Source: Enteropsectra breve (lineage: Eukaryota; Microsporidia). From it: DNA of 25,703 nt. A model generated the notes under the pieces. It saw only the letters and a program-made list of their open reading frames with translations. It did not search any database and was not told where the DNA came from. The stretch is from positions 1-25,703 of the forward strand of contig JALPMN010000589.1 of assembly GCA_024243835.1 (NCBI GenBank). The letters are read 5' to 3'. The translations under genes and the position numbers were made by a program. This document shows, piece after piece, positions 17,031 to 25,046 of the stretch (position 1 is its first letter; each line of letters opens with the position of its first letter).

Positions 17031-17042
17031 TTAAATGGGTAA
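17031..17042 (-). promoter_or_regulatory. CCC-type start-proximal motif
   Basis: TTTACCCATTTAA lies within a few bases of the glyoxalase II ATG on the minus strand. Confidence 0.65.
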
Positions 17043-17190
17043 AATTAAAAATTACTTTTCAATCCAAAATTTGTCTGAAAGCTTCCTGTACAAATAAGAA
17101 TTTAATGTTAATAACTACAGATAATAGAAAACAATTTATTGTTCGATTATCAAAGAATCATATATTTCTGTACAACTGTGTATGTGGCTT

Positions 17191-17649
17191 TTAATTACAT
17201 TCTTTAAATATACATTCTTTGTGCGCATCTTCATATTTTACTAACAGTTTGCATATTTTGCACCGCTTGTATATTCCTTTCATTGACTCTATCAGATCGT
17301 CATACTGCACCAGGGCCCGTTCTGTAAGCTCAGCCCGTTCTCTTCCTGCCATCCGCACCCATCCATTCTCCTCAAGCATGCTGAGAGCGATGCTCGGAGA
17401 CACTCTTTCTCCTCTTGAAAGCTGCTCTATTATCTTTCTCGCAGCAATTGCACTCTGCTGGCTGTATGGAGGATCCACCAGCAAATTCTGGTGCAGATCT
17501 TTAAGAATGAATGTCTGCCCGTCTGCCCACTTTACAGCAAAGAATGATGCTGGCCTCAAAAGCTTGTTTATTTCGTGGATATCCATCGGGGATTCTGTTT
17601 TAGCAACACCAGTTTCCAGTAATTTATTGATGAACTTGGCTTGATCCAT
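17191..17649 (-). CDS. Nse1-like subunit of the SMC5/6 complex (short form)
   Basis: This 152-residue protein fits the second half of Nse1. It has a strand-rich stretch FFAVKWADGQ at 36-45, SQQSAIAARKIIEQL at 63-77 (the Nse1 segment leading into the first winged helix), SIALSMLEENGWVRM at 86-100, and a helix RALVQYDDLIESM at 111-123 followed by C130-x2-C133. In Nse1 the equivalent order is GW, a leucine-rich helix, then a variant RING. Only C130, C133, H143, C146 and C151 remain as possible metal ligands, too few for a standard two-zinc RING. Typical Nse1 is about 250-330 residues. Nse1 with Nse3 and Nse4 binds the SMC5/6 heads and supports DNA repair. AATAGCCCTTTGA precedes the ATG. An unrelated small zinc protein remains possible. 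Confidence 0.55.
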   Translation of the reverse strand: MDQAKFINKLLETGVAKTESPMDIHEINKLLRPASFFAVKWADGQTFILKDLHQNLLVDPPYSQQSAIAARKIIEQLSRGERVSPSIALSMLEENGWVRMAGRERAELTERALVQYDDLIESMKGIYKRCKICKLLVKYEDAHKECIFKECN

Positions 17650-17661
17650 TCAAAGGGCTAT
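17650..17661 (-). promoter_or_regulatory. CCC-type start-proximal motif
   Basis: ATAGCCCTTTGA directly precedes the ATG of the Nse1-like gene. Confidence 0.65.
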
Positions 17662-17906
17662 TGCAGGAATAAAATTCAAAAATAAAAATATTTAAAGAAA
17701 CGGCTGGATCAGGGATTTGAATAAGGAGAGAATATGAACTGAGAAAGCATAAAAATAAATATCTTGATTAATTTAAAAAATTAACAGTAAAATCCTGTTT
17801 AATCAGTGCCTTGTACCCAAAACGAAGATAATTATGTCCTAGAGGAAGCTAGTGATATAAAACATTTCTTGATTTTAAATCAGTTTAATTTATAGCAATA
17901 TGCTTT

Positions 17907-18971
17907 TCACGCGCGCTCATATAACACATAGTATAAATTGTGCATAATCTCTTTTGAACCCTCCCTAAAAAGCTTGTTTATATCAGAATCTTCGAATTTC
18001 TTAACCGTTCCAACTCCATTAACATTTACAATCGCAGCTTTAAGTCTGTAGACTATCTCTTTGTCTGAATACTCTCCTCTAGGAATGCTGAAAACGATTT
18101 CTAGCGGTTTATCCTTACATTCTGGAGATACAAAAAACGTAAGACAGGATGGATAATAAACATCCAAAATATAATCTTGTGCATTGGTATTTGATCCACT
18201 TCTTTCCCTAAATTCATCAATAGCTTTAGAAGTATCTTTATCAATCCCTGTTTTTTTAAAATCAAATATTTCGGAGAGGACCCAATTAAACCTTCTCGTA
18301 ATGTTTTGTGAAGGTTCATTGTCATTTAAAATTTTTCGGGCACTCGCACTGAACATAAAATGGGGGTAAATTAAATTACTCTGCTCCCTGGATATCTTCG
18401 AAAATAAGTCACCCAACTGTAACAAATTACCAGTTTCCGGGTCGCACATGCTGGCCACAATATTTTCTATTTCAGCATTGCTCAAATTTCCATCTTTCTG
18501 CACAAATAATTGAATTCCTTTCAAAATCTCAGATTTATCCTCGAGATCGGCTTCTATAATTGCTTCTTCGAAAGCCGAGCAGCTAGTTATAAAATCGCAA
18601 ATTCCAAGCGACTGTCTTATTAGAAGATCTGAATTTGACGTTCCATTAGAAAATACTTCTTCTGGTGTTTTTTCGGCATCTGGGGTGATTGTAACATTTT
18701 CTTTTACTATTTTTGGATTTTCGGAGCTCTCTGGAACCGTTTGGGATGCTTTTTCTTGTGTGTGCTTAGAGATTTCTTGTTCTGCTATTTTTTTGGGATC
18801 GGGGCTGATAGTTACAGAATCACAAGTGAAGTGTATATTTTCAGTAGAAATGATGTTATTACCGGTGCTCAGTTTCTGGCTTATTCTGAAGAGAGTGATG
18901 CTTATAAAGACGAGCGCCGATGCGATAATACTGGCTAACACAATAACTGATAACGGTAATATTTTGTTCAT
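17907..18971 (-). CDS. Family member C: membrane-anchored, USP-fold-like protein with a duplicated linker
   Basis: At 354 residues this is the longest member. The anchor spans about 6-28. The linker (about 35-118) contains an internal duplication: VTISPDPKKIAEQ at 53-65 and VTITPDAEKTPEE at 93-105, 40 residues apart. The core follows with SLGICDFITSCSAFEEAI (121-138), ILKGIQLFVQKDGNLS, YPHFMFSA, YYPSCLTFFV, VFSIPRGEYSD, YRLKAAIVNVNGVGTVKK and YYVLYERA. In place of DPHF it has YPHF, and the segment aligned with the QQDA.EF helix is not obvious. It is downstream of the Nse1-like gene with 257 bp between, so it has its own promoter (ACACCCCTTTTA next to the ATG). Confidence 0.75.
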   Translation of the reverse strand: MNKILPLSVIVLASIIASALVFISITLFRISQKLSTGNNIISTENIHFTCDSVTISPDPKKIAEQEISKHTQEKASQTVPESSENPKIVKENVTITPDAEKTPEEVFSNGTSNSDLLIRQSLGICDFITSCSAFEEAIIEADLEDKSEILKGIQLFVQKDGNLSNAEIENIVASMCDPETGNLLQLGDLFSKISREQSNLIYPHFMFSASARKILNDNEPSQNITRRFNWVLSEIFDFKKTGIDKDTSKAIDEFRERSGSNTNAQDYILDVYYPSCLTFFVSPECKDKPLEIVFSIPRGEYSDKEIVYRLKAAIVNVNGVGTVKKFEDSDINKLFREGSKEIMHNLYYVLYERA

Positions 18972-18983
18972 TAAAAGGGGTGT
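18972..18983 (-). promoter_or_regulatory. CCC-type start-proximal motif
   Basis: TACACCCCTTTTA ends at the ATG of member C. Confidence 0.65.
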
Positions 18984-19502
18984 AAAATTTTTTAATTCTT
19001 CAGCTAAAATTTTTTATAACGAAGAAATTATAGCGAAATTACAAAATTATTTTGGTGCAGTATCCGTAAATTTTTAACTGCACACAAAATAATTATGTAA
19101 TTTCGTTGCACTATCATTAAAATATATCATGTGAGCATCATGGTCTTAGATTTTGTTCTGCTGATATTTATGACAATGAAAATAAAGCGGCAAAAAAATA
19201 AAAGCAAAGACTTTTACAGAAAGCAGACTGCCTTAAATCAGCTATTTTTTTAATATATGCCCAGTAATAAAATATTCTCGGGTTGGCTAATCGTGTCGCC
19301 GTTAATAAAGTTAGCTCGTAGGCTAAGCAAATGTTCTTAGCCTTCTGTAAATTATCAAAAAACATTTCTATTAGGGAGTTGGCGTCTATGAATTGGCTAT
19401 TACTTAGTAAGATGCTGCATCTATCTAACATTAAAAGTTATACTGTGTATTCTATAGAGATGGTATGTTTAAATAGATATCACTTTTTTTCTTGGGATTA
19501 GC
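18984..19502. other. Gene-free spacer
   Basis: An 87-codon minus-strand frame with an ATG (19168-19431) is present but has no CCC motif before its ATG, no recognisable domain and no counterpart elsewhere in the window. I do not call it. Nothing else stands out. Confidence 0.45.
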
Positions 19503-20486
19503 CTATTCCTTTTCGTATAAAATGTACTCTGCGTGCTTCATTATATATTTTTCCAATTCGAGGTATTGCTTACTCTTCAACAAGTCTTTATTGAGTTTCA
19601 GCACTTTTAATACTTCTTTTTCATCACCTTGTGATTTGGCCTTTACAAGAACAGCCTTTATTTTGTATCCGAACTTCATATTTGGATTATCTTTTACTGG
19701 TATCAAAATATGAGTTTCAAGTTTATCGCCTCTATTTTCTGGTTTTACTGCAAAAATGATACTAGAAGGATACATAACCCCCTGAACATAATTTGAATCG
19801 TACGGTAAATCACTGTTGCTCTTAATAATCTCTATAACGATCTTAGGAAGTGTTGAGACCGGGTCTTCTTCTCGGAAGCTTTGAATATCAGAATAGAGAT
19901 AAATATACTTGAGAAAACAACTAGATGAAAATTCCTTAGTTTGCATAGAATCATCACCTACATGCTCTACACAAAGGGCGTAGAATACAAAAAAGGGCAG
20001 GACCATATCATTCTGCTCATCTACCATAGTTTCTAATAATTGTTCAAATTTTTCTATGCCAAAACTTTGGCAATTGATTCGCGCCTCAATATTTTCTTTC
20101 TCTTTGCTACTTAAAGCTTTATCTCTCCGCACATATGTCTGAATTTCCTTCATTATCAGACTGTTTTCTTTGAGTTGTTCTTTTTCAATTGCTTTTTTGA
20201 AAGCCGTGCAGCAAGAAAGAAATTCACAAATGGCAAGTGAATTTTCTGAATCAGACAAAACAGGCCTAAAAATTGTTTTGCTTTGTTTATCAAAAGAGTT
20301 TTCATCAGTATTCTTTTGGATTTCTGGTCTGTCTGTTTCAAATTCAGTTGTAGTGCTTGGATCTTCGGTGCTAATGACAACATTGTCTTTAACCTGCCTC
20401 TTTCCTATTTTAAAGATGCTGAAGCATACAAGTCCGATGGCTGATGTCGCAAGAACTACAATCAATAACGTAGTTTGCTTATTCAT
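19503..20486 (-). CDS. Family member D: membrane-anchored, USP-fold-like protein without catalytic boxes
   Basis: This 327-residue protein has its anchor at about 6-25 (LLIVVLATSAIGLVCFSIF). SAIGLVCFSI and the linker blocks VIST.DP and TEF...RPE are shared with member A, making the two recent duplicates. The core has NSLAICEFLSCCTAFKKAI (82-100), then IQTYVRRDKALS. VLPFFVFYA stands in for DPHF.F, and DIQSFREED fits the helix position of USP QQDA.EF. YPSSIIFAVK changes the usual Cys of YPSCLIF to Ser. The C-terminus has IPVKDNP, YKIKAVLVKAKSQGDEKEV and AEYILYEKE. The insertion of charged residues after LVKA, where active USPs carry GHY, again removes the His box. Confidence 0.75.
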   Translation of the reverse strand: MNKQTTLLIVVLATSAIGLVCFSIFKIGKRQVKDNVVISTEDPSTTTEFETDRPEIQKNTDENSFDKQSKTIFRPVLSDSENSLAICEFLSCCTAFKKAIEKEQLKENSLIMKEIQTYVRRDKALSSKEKENIEARINCQSFGIEKFEQLLETMVDEQNDMVLPFFVFYALCVEHVGDDSMQTKEFSSSCFLKYIYLYSDIQSFREEDPVSTLPKIVIEIIKSNSDLPYDSNYVQGVMYPSSIIFAVKPENRGDKLETHILIPVKDNPNMKFGYKIKAVLVKAKSQGDEKEVLKVLKLNKDLLKSKQYLELEKYIMKHAEYILYEKE

Positions 20487-20498
20487 CTGATGGGTGAA
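20487..20498 (-). promoter_or_regulatory. CCC-type start-proximal motif
   Basis: TTTCACCCATCAG ends at the ATG of member D. CCCATCAGATGAATAAG is identical to the start region of member A. Confidence 0.7.
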
Positions 20499-21087
20499 AA
20501 TAATTCCAATATTTTTATAAAGAGATTTTTTGCATTGAACTAATAGCGCTTGCTGGTATCTTACAACATCCTCACATATTTTTTTGTAGAGGCGTGCTCA
20601 CATTTATGAATGGTCCTTCATAGCACATATTTGCCGCATGAGCCCCCTTTTCTAAGCTTGCCGAAAATAATTGGTTACAATTTGATTTTTAAAAATTTAT
20701 TTACCGCTAATAAAGTAAAACTGAGAAATTATAATACGCGAAATAATATTGTAGAAATTTAGCTCCTTCTGTTTCGCTATCATGTTCTCATTATATTTTT
20801 TAATGGATAAAATATGAATTTATACTGGAATATTTGTACTGCGAAAATTATTTGGCTATGCACAGTAAATAAGCCACAAATGTAACTGTTAAAGAGTTTT
20901 AGTAGCACCCACATGTCAACCAAAGGCAAGAAATATTAAAATGCCTTTTGAATAGCACATTCTAAAGCAATGTATTTTGACATTTTATTGAATAGCAGTA
21001 AAATAATCATGGTAAAACGTCTTTTAATTAAGCTCGATTTTCGCTAGCTTATATAAATGGTATCATGCTTTTATAACAATCTTATTT
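20499..21087. other. Gene-free spacer
   Basis: AT-rich DNA without a reading frame of note, RNA or repeat that I could identify. Confidence 0.5.
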
Positions 21088-21957
21088 TCATTGTGTATTG
21101 TCGCTATACTCACGTTCATATAAAAGATATGTTGCGTTTTTCATAATAAACTTTGACGAATTACGAGAAAGCTTATTTTTCATTAAGTTATCCTTGCACT
21201 TCATTACTCTTACTCCAAGATTATTCTGTATAAGAACAGCTTTAAGTGTGTAGCTGATTTGCTTTGCTTTATCATCGCTTTTAGGTATTGAAAAATGTGT
21301 TTCAAGTGATTTTTTTCGGTGCCATGGCTTTATTTGAAACATTAAGCAAGAAGGATAATGTATCTCTTGAACAAGAGCCGGATCATATGTTTTTTTGCCT
21401 GACTCAATATTCCATTTAACATATTCAGGATATTTTTTATCATTACTAGCATTTTGAAAATATTGTAGCTCAGAGTAACCACATATAAACGCAATACGTG
21501 ATAACAGTTTAAAGTTTTTAGCATCTACTTCATTTTCTGTGCCGTTGATTGTTGGCTCTAAATATTTAAAGCTGAACATAAAATGAGGGTCAGCAAAATT
21601 ATTTCTATCCTTGCTCATTCTGTCAAAAAGCTTACTGAAGTCCAAGGAACGAATAATGTCCCGTCCGATACGCCCAGCAATATCTTCTGTTTCATGTTCG
21701 CTTAAAGCCTTATCCTTCTCAACAAATTTCTGAATACCCCTCAGTACTTCGCAATGCTCCTCAAATTGGGCTTCTGCAACAGCCCTTTTAAATGCAGAGC
21801 AACTTGTAAGAAAATCACACATGGCAAGCGAACTTTTTGAATCACTATACTCAAAGTTAGATCCAGACTCCATCCTTGTTCTAAATTAAAGGATCAGCAT
21901 TAACCCGCCAATTCCAGTGACAAATAAGAATGCCAACAACGGTATCTTCTTGTTCAT
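21088..21957 (-). pseudogene. Family member E: anchor cut off by an in-frame stop (or a 24-nt intron)
   Basis: The paralogue-like start is the ATG at 21957, with ACAACCCCATTTAG before it and MNKKIPLLAFLF after it. In the same frame codon 24 is TAA (21886-21888), and five codons later an ATG at 21873 opens 261 residues that keep the whole core: SLAMCDFLTSCSAFKRAV, VLRGIQKFVEKDKALS, DPHFMFSFKY, ELQYFQNA, YPSCLMFQIK, FSIPKSDD, YTLKAVLIQNNLGVRVMK and TYLLYERE. There is thus one lesion and an otherwise intact core. Three readings are possible: a young pseudogene, a gene now starting at 21873 without its membrane anchor, or a very short intron at 21881-21904 on the minus strand. The last would be in frame and end TTTAG, but its 5' end GTTAAT is not a consensus donor. 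I favour a recent nonsense change. Confidence 0.65.
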
Positions 21958-21969
21958 CTAAATGGGGTT
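21958..21969 (-). promoter_or_regulatory. CCC-type start-proximal motif
   Basis: CAACCCCATTTAG ends at the ATG of 21957, not at the downstream ATG of 21873, which supports the longer original gene. Confidence 0.65.
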
Positions 21970-22138
21970 GTTTTTGAAATTTCAGTTGTTAAGGGGTTAT
22001 TTTGAACTGACCAATTGGCATTCGATAAGATTTTATGTTGCTATTTATAGCTGGTTCAATATCTAAAGGCCTTATATAATTGTTATTCTGGGCATTCTGG
22101 CTCTCTTTTTGTATGCTAAGTCATATTTATGAGCATTA

Positions 22139-22171
22139 ACACTATTTTATACACTATTTTATACACTATTT
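22139..22171. repeat. 12-bp tandem repeat
   Basis: ACACTATTTTAT is repeated at 22139-22150 and 22151-22162 with a partial third copy. Confidence 0.9.
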
Positions 22172-22436
22172 CAAATGATTTGCTGCAACTAATAGTTTCT
22201 AACTGTGGCAGATCACCAATGGGATTCACAAATCTATACACCTGAAAATTTAGAAATGGATGTTATCAATGTCATTCACTTGTTGTTTCTTAATCAAGCT
22301 TTTTTATAAATGCGCAAGCATAAAACTTTTCTTAAAGTATAATTGAGTTTATAGTAAAGGATGAACAATATTTTAATTGGAGCAGCTATGGCATCACACC
22401 ATTTGAATCATTTATAAATTACAACATGAGTTCTTG

Positions 22437-22556
22437 ATTAGCCAACTAACGAATAAAGTTTTTTTAGTTAAAACATTACTTTGCTCATTACACCGTAAAA
22501 TGCGAAAGAAACTTTTCGTTATCGAAAAATAAAAAGTAGATTAATAGTTGGCTAAT
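22437..22556. repeat. 120-bp element with 12-bp terminal inverted repeats
   Basis: ATTAGCCAACTA at 22437-22448 and TAGTTGGCTAAT at 22545-22556 are perfect inverted copies. With one extra base the match extends outward through TTG/CAA. Inside lies a perfect small hairpin TTTTCG-TTAT-CGAAAA at 22513-22528. The size and ends recall a miniature inverted-repeat element, but no target-site duplication is apparent. Confidence 0.6.
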
Positions 22557-22685
22557 TCAATACCCACGGCAAAGTCTATCTATTAGAGTCTATGGCTAAT
22601 CGCTTACTTACAAGAATTTTTATTTAGCACATTAAAATGAACGGTTGATAAAGCGCTATTATTTGTAAATAAAGTTTAATTTTAT

Positions 22686-23501
22686 TTAGTCTCTTCCATA
22701 TAAAACATACTCAGCATTTTCACTAACATACTTGAGCAGGTTAGCATGTTGAATTGATTTGATATCTTCTTTGACCCTAATAAATTTTAACCTCCCATTT
22801 TCCTTTACTAGCACAGCCTTAACTTTGTAGTGCATCTTTTTATTTCCTAGTGGTAAATAAAAATTAATTTTAAGATTCTTGGCTCTTTCCTCAGCATTTA
22901 ATGTAAAAATTAGACTTGCTGGAATATCAAGTCTTGAAATACACTTTGGATCATACTGCTCTATGCCTGCACCCTCAACAATCGCCTCAAATATCTTTGG
23001 ATACGTTTGATCAGTACTTTTCTCTAAGAAAAGATGAATGTCAGAATAAGCATAAACACTAGGGCCAAACAGAGTCCATTCTACCCCATCTCTGTATTTT
23101 GGGTCTGCCATTGTAGGAATAAAATACACAAAACCTATGATAAAGTTTAGTGTCAATTCTGCGGGATTCAGGTCTTTATATTTATCCAATAAAACCATCT
23201 GGGCTTCACCATCGGACTTATATTTTTCTCTTTCTCTAGCGCCTAATTTTCCAGTTTGAATAATAAAGAATTTCATCCACGCAAGTATCAAACATTTTTT
23301 CTCACAAGAAGCTTCTCCAACTTCATTTGCAAATGATGGGTTGCAACAAAGAAATTCAAATGCGGGATCACAATTTTGAGGATCGAAAATGCACAAGCAG
23401 GGTGGGGATTGCTTTTGTTGTTTTAGAGCTATGAAGCATATAAATGCTGCCACGACAGCAAATAGAATTATCCCATATACTAACTTTTTGCTTATCTGCA
23501 T
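22686..23501 (-). CDS. Family member F: membrane-anchored, divergent USP-fold-like protein
   Basis: At 271 residues this is the shortest intact member. The anchor spans about 6-26 (KLVYGIILFAVVAAFICFIA) and the linker is almost absent. FDPQNCDPAFEFLCCNPSF (39-57) replaces the ICEFLTSC motif, pairing it with member G. The core continues with ILAWMKFFI, SDIHLFLEKSTDQTYPKIFE (the QQDA.EF-like helix), IPASLIFTL, FYLPLGN, YKVKAVLVKENGRLKFIR and AEYVLYGRD. No Cys box or GHY is present. The ATG sits immediately after CCC (CCCATGCAGATAAGC). In the other MNK genes the start is about six bases further on, where this copy has ATA, so the start has been displaced. Confidence 0.75.
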   Translation of the reverse strand: MQISKKLVYGIILFAVVAAFICFIALKQQKQSPPCLCIFDPQNCDPAFEFLCCNPSFANEVGEASCEKKCLILAWMKFFIIQTGKLGAREREKYKSDGEAQMVLLDKYKDLNPAELTLNFIIGFVYFIPTMADPKYRDGVEWTLFGPSVYAYSDIHLFLEKSTDQTYPKIFEAIVEGAGIEQYDPKCISRLDIPASLIFTLNAEERAKNLKINFYLPLGNKKMHYKVKAVLVKENGRLKFIRVKEDIKSIQHANLLKYVSENAEYVLYGRD

Positions 23502-23512
23502 GGGTTCTAAAA
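23502..23512 (-). promoter_or_regulatory. CCC-type motif directly fused to the start codon
   Basis: TTAGAACCCATG: the CCC abuts the ATG of member F with no intervening base, unlike the 3-8 base gap seen in its paralogues. Confidence 0.6.
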
Positions 23513-24133
23513 ATTTTTAAATTATCCTTTTAAGAAGTTTAATTTGGCTGCCAATGGAAAAATATTTTCAGAGGCCTTTAAAAGCAAATTTCGAGAATAA
23601 GATTATTTAGTGGCATTCACAATATATAGATATATTATAGATATATACCTCTAGTGCTTTGATAGGCTAAGAGAATCTCATATTTTAGTGGCAATGCCAT
23701 TACTTCTGATCGAGTGTAACCAATAGAACTTTAAGTGAGCGAATGAAATTAAAACAAGCTTCTATAAATAATTTATAAGTTATCAAGTAATTAATATCGA
23801 TGGAAATGATATATAAACCTTCATTAGATATACAGTCCAACAGCTGTTCTTCTAAACATATTTTGGCGTTAAAAATGAATGAAATGGCATAATAAGAGCT
23901 TTGTTCAAATGAAGAGACGGAAAACCTATTCATTATAATCTAGCATAGACTTATACTGCCATAAATGAGAAAATAGCGCCGAAAAGGATCTACTGTAAAA
24001 CAAAAGTGTATAAAATGTAACAAAAGATATGCATGACTGCGTCTTCAAAATAAGATTCATACAGAGAATACGCTACATGCAAAATTTAAATGAGCATATT
24101 GGCTTAAATTTTGTAATAAAGCTTAATTGCTAT
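23513..24133. other. Gene-free spacer
   Basis: A 77-codon minus-strand frame with ATG (23700-23933) has no CCC motif, no known domain and no similarity to the surrounding family, so it is not called. A short alternating AT run with TATAGATATAT lies at about 23625-23647. Confidence 0.45.
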
Positions 24134-25012
24134 TTATTCTTTTTCATATAAAACATATGCAACTTCTTCAGTAAAGAACTGAAAAGATTCAGAGGAATAA
24201 TCATTCTCCATTGGATTCTCATGCCATTCTCTTTTTGTTAATACTCCATTCTCCCACAAAAGCAAAACTTTAATCCTGTAGTTAATCATTTCAGTTTCCA
24301 TTGGTACAGAAAATCGAGTTTCAATAGTATCGCTTCGTTCGTTATTATTTAACGCAAATATAAGACTGTCTGGGGTGGAAATATCAATAAAATTATGTGG
24401 CTCATATGGCTTTAGATATGCTCTTTCAATAAACGTCTCAAATATCTTGGGATGTATTTCGCCAGTATCTTTTTCACGGAATAGATGTAAATCAGAATAG
24501 GAAAAAATAGTAGCGCCGAAAGGAAAAGAAAAGATTTTTTCACGCTCGTTTGAAGCAATTGTAATGTATTTTAGATATTTAAAACGCAGAGAGAAATGGT
24601 TTAAAACTAATGTCTCCCTCTCCTGCTCAATTGATTCACCGTAGTGTTTGAACTTTTCGTAACCATACATAAAATTTTGACTTCTTCCAAGCTTGGGCCA
24701 GGCTTGACTATTATCAATAAATAAATGCAGTGCAGACAATATCTTGCGCTTCTCTTTAAACGAGACTTCTCCAACTGAATTTCTGAATGCCGAACAGGAA
24801 GTAAGAAATTCAAATGCTGCATCACAATTTTGAGGATCAAAGAAATCTGCGCAAGATGCTACTTGCGTTTTTGATAAAGCAGTGCTTGATGAAGACTCTC
24901 GCCTTAGACTATCATTGCTGGATGAAGGTTCCTGTTCTGAGCTAACTCTGAAGCACTCAACGCCTACCACTGAACTGTTTAGAACTAGATCTAATAACAC
25001 ATTCGTTCTCAT
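24134..25012 (-). CDS. Family member G: USP-fold-like protein with a weakened anchor
   Basis: This 292-residue protein is closest to member F, sharing FDPQNCDAAFEFL (58-70). The N-terminal hydrophobic run (VLLDLVLNSSVVGVECF, about 5-21) is interrupted by Asp and Glu, so anchoring is doubtful. A Ser-rich linker follows at about 24-50. The core has FLTSCSAFRNSV (69-80), ILSALHLFI, LNHFSLRFKYLKY, YSDLHLFREKD, HPKIFETFI, TPDSLIFALN, ETRFSVPM, YRIKVLLLWENGVLTKRE and AYVLYEKE. ENGV is followed by LTKRE where a USP would carry GHY. It is the last gene of the array, 214 bp from the helicase gene, with ATACCCATCCAG ahead of its ATG. Confidence 0.75.
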   Translation of the reverse strand: MRTNVLLDLVLNSSVVGVECFRVSSEQEPSSSNDSLRRESSSSTALSKTQVASCADFFDPQNCDAAFEFLTSCSAFRNSVGEVSFKEKRKILSALHLFIDNSQAWPKLGRSQNFMYGYEKFKHYGESIEQERETLVLNHFSLRFKYLKYITIASNEREKIFSFPFGATIFSYSDLHLFREKDTGEIHPKIFETFIERAYLKPYEPHNFIDISTPDSLIFALNNNERSDTIETRFSVPMETEMINYRIKVLLLWENGVLTKREWHENPMENDYSSESFQFFTEEVAYVLYEKE

Positions 25013-25024
25013 CTGGATGGGTAT
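25013..25024 (-). promoter_or_regulatory. CCC-type start-proximal motif
   Basis: GTATACCCATCCAG ends at the ATG of member G. Confidence 0.65.
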
Positions 25025-25046
25025 ACTTTGTTTAAATTTTTTAAAG

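Larger units (their letters stand above)
21970..22685. other. Gene-free spacer with repeats
   Basis: No gene is visible. It contains the 12-bp tandem repeat at 22139-22171 and the inverted-repeat element at 22437-22556. Confidence 0.5.

Noticed and set aside
19168..19431. 87-codon minus-strand frame with an ATG
   Set aside because: It has no CCC motif, no recognisable domain and no paralogue in the window. It remains possible as an orphan gene but is not supported.
23700..23933. 77-codon minus-strand frame with an ATG
   Set aside because: It shares none of the family blocks, lacks the start signal and lies in AT-rich spacer.
24050..24110. ATACAGAGAATACGC, reminiscent of the U6 snRNA ACAGAGA box
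   Set aside because: The next conserved U6 bases (AGATTAGCA) do not follow and no stem-loop or T-run fits.
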